From: Thermus sp. CCB_US3_UF1 | GTDB lineage: Bacteria; Deinococcota; Deinococci; Deinococcales; Thermaceae | Assembly: GCF_000236585.1 (NCBI RefSeq) | Contig: NC_017278.1 | Span: 434,001 to 498,000, forward strand | Direction: 5' to 3' | Length of the DNA: 64,000 nt | Shown: positions 6,605 to 13,694 of the stretch, piece after piece | How the letters are laid out: each line of letters starts with the position of its first letter | Numbering within the stretch: the first letter of the stretch is position 1 | Program-made: the position numbers and the translations under genes | The notes under the pieces: model-generated | Databases searched by the model: none | What the model was told of the DNA's origin: nothing | Seen by the model: the letters and a program-made list of their open reading frames with translations, nothing else

Positions 6605-9081
6605 CGCGTACCTCCCAGTTGGATGCCCTCCTCGGAAAGGAGGAGGCCCGCCGCCTGCCCCCCGTAGAGGAAGGCCAGGCCCAGGCTGCCCTTTTGCGCG
6701 TCCAGGGTGAAGCGCAGGGCCCAGCAGCAACGGTCCAGGACCAGGACGAAGCGGGGCCTCAGGGCTTCCCCCGGCAGGTTCTGGCTGAGGAGGGCGGCCA
6801 GGTGGAGCTTGGTCCTTTCCCGGCCCACGAAGGTGAGGGTGGGGCCGAAGTTGCGCAGGGCCAGGGTGTACCCCTCGGGCCTCGAGGGCTGCCTGGTGTA
6901 GGTGAAGGCCCCGGAGAGGGCTAGCCCCGGGATGGCCCCTTCCCCTTTCTCGTCCGCGGGGGTGGGGGGCCAGAGCTCCGCTCCCCCGCTGAAGGTGGCG
7001 TCCTTCAGGTACACCCCCTCGTCCCCCACCTCCGGCAGGTGCAGGTTGGCCGTGAGGCGGAAGCCCACCTCGGGCAGGGCCTGGACCAGGCTCAGGCGGA
7101 GGTTGGTCCCCCTTGGGCCCTCCTGGTAGCGCCCGGAAAGCTGCAGCTCCCCCAGGGGGCCGGGGGCCGTTCCGCTGCGGAACCCCAGGGTGTAGCCCAG
7201 GGCCTGGCGGTCCAGGCTGGCCTGCAGGGAGAGGCTTTCCGGGCCCCAGATGGCCTGGCCCTGGAGGCCCAGGGTGTCCTGCCGCCAGTCCCGGCGGGCC
7301 TGGAGGGTGTAGGCGCTTGTGCCCTCCCTTAGGCTCAGGGCCAGGTCCGTGGTCAGGGCCCCCTCACCGTTTAGGCCGTGGCGGTGGCTTAGGTTGAGGC
7401 TTCCCCCCGGGAGGGCGTAGCCGGCCTGGAGGGCCAGGGGGTCAAAAACCTCCTTGGTGTGGTCATAGCGGAGGCTCATCCGGAGGGAGAAGGGGTAAGG
7501 GGTGAGGCTTCCCTCGGCCCGGGTTTCCAGGGGGCCCTCCCCGGAAAGCCCCCGGCGGTGGACCAGGCTGAGGGCGTAGCCTGCATCCTGGAGGCCGGCC
7601 TGGGCCTCCAGGGGCAGGTACTTGCCCGCTTCCAGATCCCGGCCCGTGCGCAGGGCTAGGTTGAGGGGCCTTTCCTGGAAAGCCAGGGCCAAGGTGGCCT
7701 GGTGGCTTCGCCGCTGGGGTAGGGCGTCAAAGCGGAAGGGGCTTTCCCCCTCCTGAAGGCTCCGGCCATAGCCCAGCTCGGCGCTTACCCCCCCTAGGGC
7801 CTGGCGGAAGCTGGCCGTGGTGGTCCAGTCCACCTGGCGCTCGTACTCCCCGTCCGGGTTTTGCGTGGTGTAGTAGAAGCCCCGGAAGCGGTTTTCCAGC
7901 CGCAGGCTGGCCCCAGTCCAGGGGGTGAGGAGGAGGCTTTCCCCGTGGGTGAGGAGGGCCCGCCCTGCCTCCCCGTAGGGGCCCAGGGCCCGGGCCGAAC
8001 GGTTTAGGGGGTTGGTCTCCGCCAGGTAGCGGCCCAGGACCAGGCTGGCCTGCAGACTGAAGGGGCCCTCGCGCAGGGTGGGGGTCTGGGCCTCCAGCTC
8101 CGGCAGGCGTTGCAGGCTGCGGGGCGGGGGGGTGGTGGGGTCGTGGTCCAGGAAGCCTTCCAGGCGTAGGGCGTAGCGCCAGTCCCCAGGGGTGGGGGTG
8201 CCGGGGAGGAGGGCTTCCAGGCGGAAGCGGGAGAGCTTTTCCCGGGTATCGTCCCGCTCCAGGAGGGCAGAGAGGGCGAACTCGGGCCGCTTCAGGCCGT
8301 ACTCCCCCCGGTACTGGAAGGTGTCTGGGGGGGTGTGGAGGAAGAAGTAGCGTTCCTTGGCCTCCCCGGTGCCGAAGTGGTCCAGGCCGAAGCCATAGCC
8401 CCGCCCGGCGTAGTAGTGGAGGAGGGTGTAGCCCAGGCCCAGGGGGGAAACGTAGGGCAGGGCGGCCTTTAGGTAGGCACCGCCTTCGTCCTGGCCCAGC
8501 TCCAGCCGGGGGCGGCGCTCGGAAAGGTAAAGGAGGAGGACGGGGAGTTCCAGCACGGGCTTCTCCCCCATGAGGAGCACCACCCCCCGGGCCACCACCC
8601 GGTCCCCGGGGTAGAGGAGGATCTCCCGGGCGCGGAAGGCGTAGTCGGGCACCTCCTGCCCGCACCCGGCGCAAGGGGTGGCGTACCCCCTCTCTAGCAG
8701 GATGGCCCCCGCCGCCCGCTGGCATAGGGGCCCGGTGAGGAGGAGGTCTTTGGCCTCTATGCGCACTTCCAGGGCGTCAAAGCTCTCGTCCCCTAGGTCA
8801 ATTTGCAGCTCCTCGGCCTCGATCCGCCGCCCCTCCCGGTCCAGGTAGCGCACCTCCCCGGAGAGGAAAAGGAGCCTCCGCCCGCGGAAGTAGACCACCC
8901 GCAGGGCCTGGATGGCCTCCCCTTCCCGCTCCAGGCGCACGGGGTTACCCGTGAGCACGTACACCTCCTCCCCCCCGTCCTGCCTCAGTTCCAGCCGCTC
9001 GGCCTCCAGGACCTTGAGGGCCTTCTCCTGGGCCCAGGCCGGGGCCAGGAGGAAGAGGAGGAGCCAAAGCCACGGCCTCAC
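6601..9081 (-). CDS. LptD/OstA-like outer-membrane assembly protein
   Basis: An 826-residue secreted protein. Residues 1-17 are a signal peptide ending AWA. Residues 18 to about 130 form an OstA/LptA-like beta-jellyroll domain (LEAERLELRQDGGEEVYVL, EAIQALRVVYFRGRR). ATPCAGC...PDYAFRAREI followed by LPVLLLYLSERR matches the conserved start of the LptD barrel domain. The rest alternates amphipathic strands as in a large beta-barrel. LptD inserts LPS into the outer membrane, but Thermus is known to lack LPS, so the cargo here must differ. The GTG start overlaps the stop of the permease gene upstream. Confidence 0.82.
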   Translation of the reverse strand: MRPWLWLLLFLLAPAWAQEKALKVLEAERLELRQDGGEEVYVLTGNPVRLEREGEAIQALRVVYFRGRRLLFLSGEVRYLDREGRRIEAEELQIDLGDESFDALEVRIEAKDLLLTGPLCQRAAGAILLERGYATPCAGCGQEVPDYAFRAREILLYPGDRVVARGVVLLMGEKPVLELPVLLLYLSERRPRLELGQDEGGAYLKAALPYVSPLGLGYTLLHYYAGRGYGFGLDHFGTGEAKERYFFLHTPPDTFQYRGEYGLKRPEFALSALLERDDTREKLSRFRLEALLPGTPTPGDWRYALRLEGFLDHDPTTPPPRSLQRLPELEAQTPTLREGPFSLQASLVLGRYLAETNPLNRSARALGPYGEAGRALLTHGESLLLTPWTGASLRLENRFRGFYYTTQNPDGEYERQVDWTTTASFRQALGGVSAELGYGRSLQEGESPFRFDALPQRRSHQATLALAFQERPLNLALRTGRDLEAGKYLPLEAQAGLQDAGYALSLVHRRGLSGEGPLETRAEGSLTPYPFSLRMSLRYDHTKEVFDPLALQAGYALPGGSLNLSHRHGLNGEGALTTDLALSLREGTSAYTLQARRDWRQDTLGLQGQAIWGPESLSLQASLDRQALGYTLGFRSGTAPGPLGELQLSGRYQEGPRGTNLRLSLVQALPEVGFRLTANLHLPEVGDEGVYLKDATFSGGAELWPPTPADEKGEGAIPGLALSGAFTYTRQPSRPEGYTLALRNFGPTLTFVGRERTKLHLAALLSQNLPGEALRPRFVLVLDRCCWALRFTLDAQKGSLGLAFLYGGQAAGLLLSEEGIQLGGTR

Positions 9082-10121
9082 CGCCGCCCTCCTAGGAAGA
9101 GGAGAAGGCCCAGGGCCCCGTAGACCAGGTTGGGCCCCCAGGCGGCCAGGAGGGGGTCCAGGGCGTTCTGCTCCCCCATGATCCGCCCCACGCTCCAGGT
9201 GGCGTAGTAGAAGAAGGTGAGGACCGCCACCCCCACCAGGCCCAGGCTGCGCGATCCCCCGAGGAGGTAGAAGGCCAGGCCCACGGCGAAGAGGGCGAAG
9301 ACCAGGGCCGCGGCGGGCTCGGCGTAGCGGCGGTAGTAGGTGGTGGCCTCGAGGCCCGCCTTCACCCCCTGGGCCCGCAGGCGTTCTACCTCCTGGCGCA
9401 GCTGGGCCAGGCCCATGCGGTTGGCGGGGTTCTGCCAGGGCTCAAAGGTCAGGTCCTTGAGCACCAGCTCCCCCCGTTGGAAGCGGGTCAGGGTCCGGGG
9501 CCGGTCCCCCTCGTAGGTCACCCGCTGGCCCCCCCCTACCTGGAGCACCCCGCCCGAAAAGCGTCCCGCCTCGGCCAAGACCACCTCTTCCCGGGAGAGC
9601 ACGCGGAGCTTCCCGATCCGCTCCCCCGCCACCTCCCCCACATAGACCACCCGGCCCTTGGCGTCCTGGAAGGTGGTCCCCGGGGTGAGGAGGGCCCGGG
9701 GACGCTCCAAAACCTGCCGCCTCAGGAGGTCCTGACCCTCGGCCAAGGCCCTGGGCACCAGGCTCTCCCCCAGGAGGAGGCCCAGGAGGGAAAGGGCCCC
9801 GCCCAGGAAGAGGAAGGGCAGGAGAACCCGCTCCCGCCTGACCCCAAGGGCCAGGAGGGCCTTGAGCTCCGAGTCCTCGGCCATGCGGGAGAGGAGGAGG
9901 AGGAGGGCGAAGAGGTAGGCCACCGGGGCTCCCCGCACCAGGGCCTCGGGGGTGCGGTAGAGGAGGTAGAGGAGGAGGGTGGCGGGGTCGGCCCCCTTGG
10001 CCACCAGGGGGGCCAGGACCTCGTAGACCGCCCCCGCCAGGAAGAGGAGGACGATGACGCCAAGCCCCAGGGCGAAGAGGCCCAGGGCTTCCCGCAGGAG
10101 GTACCGGTCCAGGGTCTTCAC
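9078..10121 (-). CDS. lptG-like: LptF/LptG-family permease (second copy)
   Basis: A 347-residue inner-membrane permease. The GTG start at 10121 is chosen because it overlaps the upstream stop as GTGA and gives the family N-terminus VKTLDRYLLREALGLF. There are three N-terminal membrane helices, a periplasmic beta-rich domain (about residues 130-250) and three C-terminal helices, the usual LptF/LptG plan. SELKALLALGVRRERVL is the cytoplasmic coupling helix. With the neighbouring permease it would form a heterodimer powered by an LptB-type ATPase, which is not in this window. Confidence 0.88.
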   Translation of the reverse strand: MKTLDRYLLREALGLFALGLGVIVLLFLAGAVYEVLAPLVAKGADPATLLLYLLYRTPEALVRGAPVAYLFALLLLLSRMAEDSELKALLALGVRRERVLLPFLFLGGALSLLGLLLGESLVPRALAEGQDLLRRQVLERPRALLTPGTTFQDAKGRVVYVGEVAGERIGKLRVLSREEVVLAEAGRFSGGVLQVGGGQRVTYEGDRPRTLTRFQRGELVLKDLTFEPWQNPANRMGLAQLRQEVERLRAQGVKAGLEATTYYRRYAEPAAALVFALFAVGLAFYLLGGSRSLGLVGVAVLTFFYYATWSVGRIMGEQNALDPLLAAWGPNLVYGALGLLLFLGGRR

Positions 10122-11128
10122 CGCAACCTCCAGGTGAGCCCAAGGGCCAAGGCGGCGAAGGCGCCGTTGGGCAGGAAGGCCCACAAGGGGTTCACGTCGT
10201 AGCGGGCAAGCTGGGCCGAAAAGGTCCAGAGGACGTAGTAGCCGAAGATGAGGAGGACGATGCTGAGGAAGGCCCAGGCGGCCTCGCGGAAGGAAAGCCC
10301 CAAGGCCGCGGCCACCCAGGCCAGGAAAAACCCCCCCAGGGCGTCGGCCAGACGGCGGGCCAGGGCGAAGCGGGCCCCGCTTTCCACCTTGCCCCGTTCC
10401 CAAAGCTCCCCTAGGGTGCTGGTGTCGTAGGGGTCGCGGGAGCCCAGGCTTTCCTTGGGGCGGAACTGGGCGGGGAAGGGGAGGGTGCCCTGGAAGGGCT
10501 TGAGCCGCCCCCCTTCCAGCACATACCCCCGGAAGTGCCAGCCCTCGGCGTCCCAGACCCCTTCCGCCCCGCTATAGACCCTTCCCTGTGGGTCCACCAC
10601 CCGCACCCCGAAAAGGCGGTTCTGGCCCACCTCGGGGCGCACCTCCTCGGCGTAGTACACCCCTAGGCCCGGGGGGGCGTAGAGCTGCTGGCGCAAGACC
10701 CCGCTCAGGCCCCCTTCCCCGTAAAGGAGGCGGGCCAGGTGGGCGTCGTAGGCCTCGAGGGCCCTGGGGCGGAGCTCGGCCAGGTTGGCCAGGTTGAGGA
10801 GGCTTACCCCCAGGGCCAGAAGCCCTAGGGGCTTGAGGAGGGCCCAAGGGGGCACCCCGGCGGCGTAGGCGGCCTTGAGCTCCGAGTGGCGGATGAGGCG
10901 GGCAAGCCCCACCAGGATGGCGAAGACCAGGCCCAGGGGCAGGGCCAGGCTCAGGGTCCAGGGGAGGCGGAGGAGGATGAGCCGGCCAATGGCCTCCACC
11001 CCTACCCCCCGGCTCAGGAGGACGCCGGAGAGGCTGGAGAGGAGGTCAAAGGTGAGAAGGGCTACGAAAAGGAAGACCCCCACCAGGTAGGGGACCAGGA
11101 CCTCCTTGAGGGCGTACCGGCCCAACAC
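10118..11128 (-). CDS. lptF-like: LptF/LptG-family permease (first copy)
   Basis: A 336-residue permease and the first gene of the operon. It begins LGRYALKEVLVPYLVGVFLF, has three N-terminal and three C-terminal membrane helices, and contains SELKAAYAAGVPPWALL, the family's coupling helix. The start is GTG, 7 nt after a -10 box. Its stop codon overlaps the GTG of the second permease. Together the two resemble the LptFG pair that extracts lipid-linked glycans from the inner membrane. Confidence 0.88.
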   Translation of the reverse strand: MLGRYALKEVLVPYLVGVFLFVALLTFDLLSSLSGVLLSRGVGVEAIGRLILLRLPWTLSLALPLGLVFAILVGLARLIRHSELKAAYAAGVPPWALLKPLGLLALGVSLLNLANLAELRPRALEAYDAHLARLLYGEGGLSGVLRQQLYAPPGLGVYYAEEVRPEVGQNRLFGVRVVDPQGRVYSGAEGVWDAEGWHFRGYVLEGGRLKPFQGTLPFPAQFRPKESLGSRDPYDTSTLGELWERGKVESGARFALARRLADALGGFFLAWVAAALGLSFREAAWAFLSIVLLIFGYYVLWTFSAQLARYDVNPLWAFLPNGAFAALALGLTWRLR

Positions 11129-11141
11129 CAGGCCGAGTATA
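11129..11141 (-). promoter_or_regulatory. -10 box TATACT of a leaderless promoter for the Lpt-like operon
   Basis: On the minus strand TATACT (11141-11136) ends 7 nt before the GTG at 11128. No Shine-Dalgarno sequence fits between them, so the mRNA is probably leaderless. No clear -35 box is seen. Confidence 0.55.
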
Positions 11142-11167
11142 CGGGGGGAAGATGAGAATGGGTTGGG

Positions 11168-11580
11168 CTAGGGCTGGGCCACCACGTGGATCACCGGCAA
11201 GCCGAAGCGCTCCGCTTGGGTGTGCACGTCCAGCCTCAGCCAGCGGGAAAGCCCTGGGGGCAGGGTGGCCAGGACGATGGCCTGGTAGGTCCCGGGGTGG
11301 GCCTGGAGCTCCTCCTCCAGGGCCAGTAGGGGAGAGATGTCCCCGGGTTTGGCCTCCTCCACGGGGATGCCCTGGGCCTCGAGGGCCGCCTTGGCCCCCT
11401 GGGCCTCCCTTTGGGCTTGGGCCTCCACCTCCCCCTCCTCGTATACCCAGCCTGGGGGGGTACGGCGGGCACCAGGAGGACGAAGCGGGCCTCGGGGTCT
11501 TGGGCCTGGATCTCCTGCAGTTTCTCGGCCAACTCCCGGCTTTTGGCTGTGCGGTGAGCCACCACCAGGTACCGGGCCAT
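11168..11580 (-). pseudogene. Universal-stress-like small protein, broken by a 1-base frameshift at a run of seven C
   Basis: The ATG at 11580 opens MARYLVVAHRTAKSRELAEKL, which runs in frame to LLVPAVPP. At a homopolymer (seven C on the minus strand, 11454-11460) the coding signal moves to another frame, continuing PGWVYEEGEVEAQAQ and ending LPVIHVVAQP at 11168. With eight C the product would be 137 residues with a plausible nucleotide-binding (USP/HUP-like) alpha/beta pattern. It could be a sequencing or assembly error, a real phase-variable mutation or slippage. The family assignment is tentative. Confidence 0.6.
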
Positions 11581-11721
11581 AGGCCACCTCCTTATCCCTT
11601 CCCCTTCAGGCTAGCCCTCCTAGGGGAGGGAAGGGCACATTGCCCAAATGGGATGGATTTTGACCTACTTCGGATAGGCCGGTGAAAGACCCGTGGAGGA
11701 GGGGATTTATCGCATACCACT

Positions 11722-11756
11722 TTACATAACGGCAAGCCGTGGTATACTAAGAAGGT
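11722..11756. promoter_or_regulatory. Inverted repeat upstream of the USP-like gene
   Basis: ATACCAC and GTGGTAT flank a centre that itself holds ACGGC-AA-GCCGT. On the minus strand TTGCCG lies within it and could serve as a -35 box. It lies between the terminator of the alcohol dehydrogenase gene and the USP-like gene, so it may be the control site of the latter. Positions are accurate to a base or two; no binding protein is known. Confidence 0.35.
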
Positions 11757-11762
11757 CAGAGC

Positions 11763-11790
11763 AAAAAGGCCGCCTGCGGGCGGCGCGCTT
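11763..11790 (-). terminator. Rho-independent terminator after the alcohol dehydrogenase gene
   Basis: On the minus strand a 6-bp GC stem (GCCGCC at 11784-11779 with GGCGGC at 11774-11769, 4-nt loop) is followed by five T (11767-11763). It lies just after the stop codon of the dehydrogenase gene at 11796. Confidence 0.75.
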
Positions 11791-11795
11791 GTTCT

Positions 11796-12830
11796 TTAGG
11801 GCACCAGGGCCACCTTGGTGGCCCGGCGCTCGTGGAAGAGGCGGTACCCTTCCGCCGCTTCCCCCAGGGGCAGGCGGTGGCTGAAGACGAAGCTCCCCCG
11901 CAAGCGCCCCACCCGCTGCAGGGCCAGGACCTCCCCGATCCAGCGGGGGATGTTGGCTAGGGCGCTCCGTAGGGTGATCCCTCGGCTGAAGGCGGGAAGC
12001 CAAGGGTAGTCCAGCCGCTCCGCCGTGGGCACCCCCAGGCTGGACACCACCCCCCCGGGCCCCGCCAGGCGCAGGGCCAGCTTCAGGGCTTCCCCGTCCC
12101 CCCCCACGGCCTCCACCACCAGCTCCGCCCCCAGGCCCTCGGTTTCCTTGCGCACCCGGGCCACGGGGTCCTCGGCCTTGGGGTTCACGGGGAGGCTTCC
12201 CAGGGCCTGGGCCTTTTCCAGCCGGCTTTCCTCCGGGTCAATGGCGAAGACCGGCCCGGCCCCCAGGGCGTGGGCCACGGCCTGGGCCATGAGGCCCACG
12301 GGCCCCGAGCCCACCACGGCCACGCTCATCCCCGGGGTGAGGAAGGGCCTCACCCCCCCGTAAGCGGTGGTGAGGATGTCCCCCGCCAGGATGGCCTCCT
12401 CCGCGGGCAGGTCCCCGATGGGGAAGAGGCTGTGCCGGGCGAAGGGCACCCGCACCCGTTGCGCCTGGGCCCCCGGCAGGTTGCCCAGGGCCAGGCCAAA
12501 GCCGTAGACCCCGCCCTTGAGGCAGGCGAAGTACTGGCCCCGGCGGCAGGCGGGGCATTCCCCGCAGGCCACCTGGAAGCTCCCCACCACCCGCTCCCCC
12601 AGGGCCCAGGGCACCAGGGGCCCTTTCTCCACCACCCGCCCCACGAACTCGTGGCCCAGGACGGTCCCGGGCAGGACCCCGGCGATCTTGCCGTGGTAGA
12701 TGTGGAGGTCTGAGCCGCAGATGGCGCTCAGTTCCACCTCCACGATGGCCTCGCCCTCCCCTTCCAGCCTGGGCTCTGGGACCTCCTCCACCGCCACCTG
12801 GAAGGGGCCTTGGTAGACCACGGCCCTCAT
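11796..12830 (-). CDS. Zinc-dependent alcohol dehydrogenase (MDR family)
   Basis: A 344-residue medium-chain dehydrogenase. Catalytic zinc ligands are visible at Cys38 (ICGSDLH), His60 and Glu61 (GHEF); structural zinc ligands are Cys88, 91, 94 and 102. The Rossmann motif is VAVVGSGPVGLMA. The ATG at 12830 overlaps the stop of the SCP2 gene (ATGA), so the two are cotranscribed. The spacing and motifs fit glutathione-independent formaldehyde, threonine or other secondary alcohol dehydrogenases; the substrate cannot be named. Confidence 0.85.
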   Translation of the reverse strand: MRAVVYQGPFQVAVEEVPEPRLEGEGEAIVEVELSAICGSDLHIYHGKIAGVLPGTVLGHEFVGRVVEKGPLVPWALGERVVGSFQVACGECPACRRGQYFACLKGGVYGFGLALGNLPGAQAQRVRVPFARHSLFPIGDLPAEEAILAGDILTTAYGGVRPFLTPGMSVAVVGSGPVGLMAQAVAHALGAGPVFAIDPEESRLEKAQALGSLPVNPKAEDPVARVRKETEGLGAELVVEAVGGDGEALKLALRLAGPGGVVSSLGVPTAERLDYPWLPAFSRGITLRSALANIPRWIGEVLALQRVGRLRGSFVFSHRLPLGEAAEGYRLFHERRATKVALVP

Positions 12831-13219
12831 GCCACCTCCCGCGCCACCCGCACCAGCTCCTGGGCGGCCTGGGCGTAAGGGGCCAGGGCGGCGATGGAGC
12901 CCTTCTTGAGCTCCAAAAGCCCCCGCATGAGGGCGGTGAGGGGCTCGAGGCCCCCGGAGAGCACCTCCTGCCAGGTGGCCAGGTCGGCCTCGATGACGAA
13001 GTCGGCCTCGGCATCCCCCTCCACCACCTTCACCCCGCGGCAGGTCCCGTGCCAGAGGTCCAGGACCACCGCCACCCCCTGGGGCAGGCCCTGGGCGGGG
13101 TCTTGGCGCACCGCCAGGGCCAGGGAGCCTTCCCAGGTGGCGGCGGCCTTCCGGTAGGCCTCGCTTTCCGAGAGCTTTTGGCAGTAGGCCTGGGCCCAGG
13201 CTTCGCTGAAAAGCTGCAT
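12827..13219 (-). CDS. SCP2 sterol-binding-domain protein
   Basis: A 130-residue protein that looks like a lone SCP2 domain, a hydrophobic-ligand pocket. The central DFVIEADLATWQEVLSG and the following GSIAALAPYAQAAQEL fit the family pattern. The ATG at 13219 has a good ribosome site (AGGAGG) and its own -10 box. It overlaps the alcohol dehydrogenase gene downstream by 4 nt. SCP2 proteins often sit beside lipid or alcohol metabolism genes; the ligand is unknown. Confidence 0.65.
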   Translation of the reverse strand: MQLFSEAWAQAYCQKLSESEAYRKAAATWEGSLALAVRQDPAQGLPQGVAVVLDLWHGTCRGVKVVEGDAEADFVIEADLATWQEVLSGGLEPLTALMRGLLELKKGSIAALAPYAQAAQELVRVAREVA

Positions 13220-13238
13220 GGCTTCCTCCTTTGCACCG

Positions 13239-13246
13239 AGTATAAT
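13239..13246. promoter_or_regulatory. Overlapping divergent -10 boxes between the SCP2 and HAD-like genes
   Basis: The eight bases AGTATAAT hold TATAAT on the plus strand (13241-13246), read toward the HAD-like gene, and TATACT on the minus strand (13244-13239), read toward the SCP2/alcohol dehydrogenase genes. Only one polymerase could use the element at a time. The same octamer, reversed, occurs at 62095-62102. -35 boxes are not clear. Confidence 0.5.
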
Positions 13247-13268
13247 CCCTTTGCGCTAGCCTGGGGAG

Positions 13269-13694
13269 GTGGTCTACCTCCTGGACCTTTCCGGGGTGTA
13301 CTGCGAACCGGTGGAGCCCCACCTCCTGCGCCTCCTTTCCCAGGCCAGCGGCGAGCCCCTCTTTTACCTCTCCCAGGCCTTTTACGACCTCCTTCCCCGC
13401 CTCAGGGGGGAAGGCCCTGGGGCCCTGGAAGCCCTTTTCCCCGGGGCCAGCCGGCTTTACCCAAAGGCCTTCCGCCCCCGGGAAAGGGCCTTTCCCGAGC
13501 CCTTTTACCTGGTTTCCGACCTCCCCTTCCCCGAAGGGATGACGGGGTTTTTCCACCCCGAGAAGCTCAAGGCCCTCCCCCTGGCCCTGGCCGCTTTGGG
13601 CCTCTCCCCCGAGGAGGCCCTTTATCTGGACGACAACCCCCTCCTGGTGGAGCGGGCCCGGGCCCTAGGGTACCGGGCCGAGCTTTTCCTCTAG
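13269..13694 (+). CDS. Small HAD-like protein
   Basis: A 141-residue protein with a GTG start, preceded by GGGGAGG. The N-terminus LLDLSGVYCEP is placed like HAD motif I (DxDxT/V), but the second Asp is Ser, so normal phosphatase chemistry is doubtful. The C-terminus ALYLDDNPLLVERARALGYRAELF is a clear motif IV with the acidic pair, as in the haloacid-dehalogenase/epoxide-hydrolase-like subgroup. The cap region is short. Its 3' end overlaps the convergent hrpB stop by 4 nt. Confidence 0.6.
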   Translation: MVYLLDLSGVYCEPVEPHLLRLLSQASGEPLFYLSQAFYDLLPRLRGEGPGALEALFPGASRLYPKAFRPRERAFPEPFYLVSDLPFPEGMTGFFHPEKLKALPLALAALGLSPEEALYLDDNPLLVERARALGYRAELFL

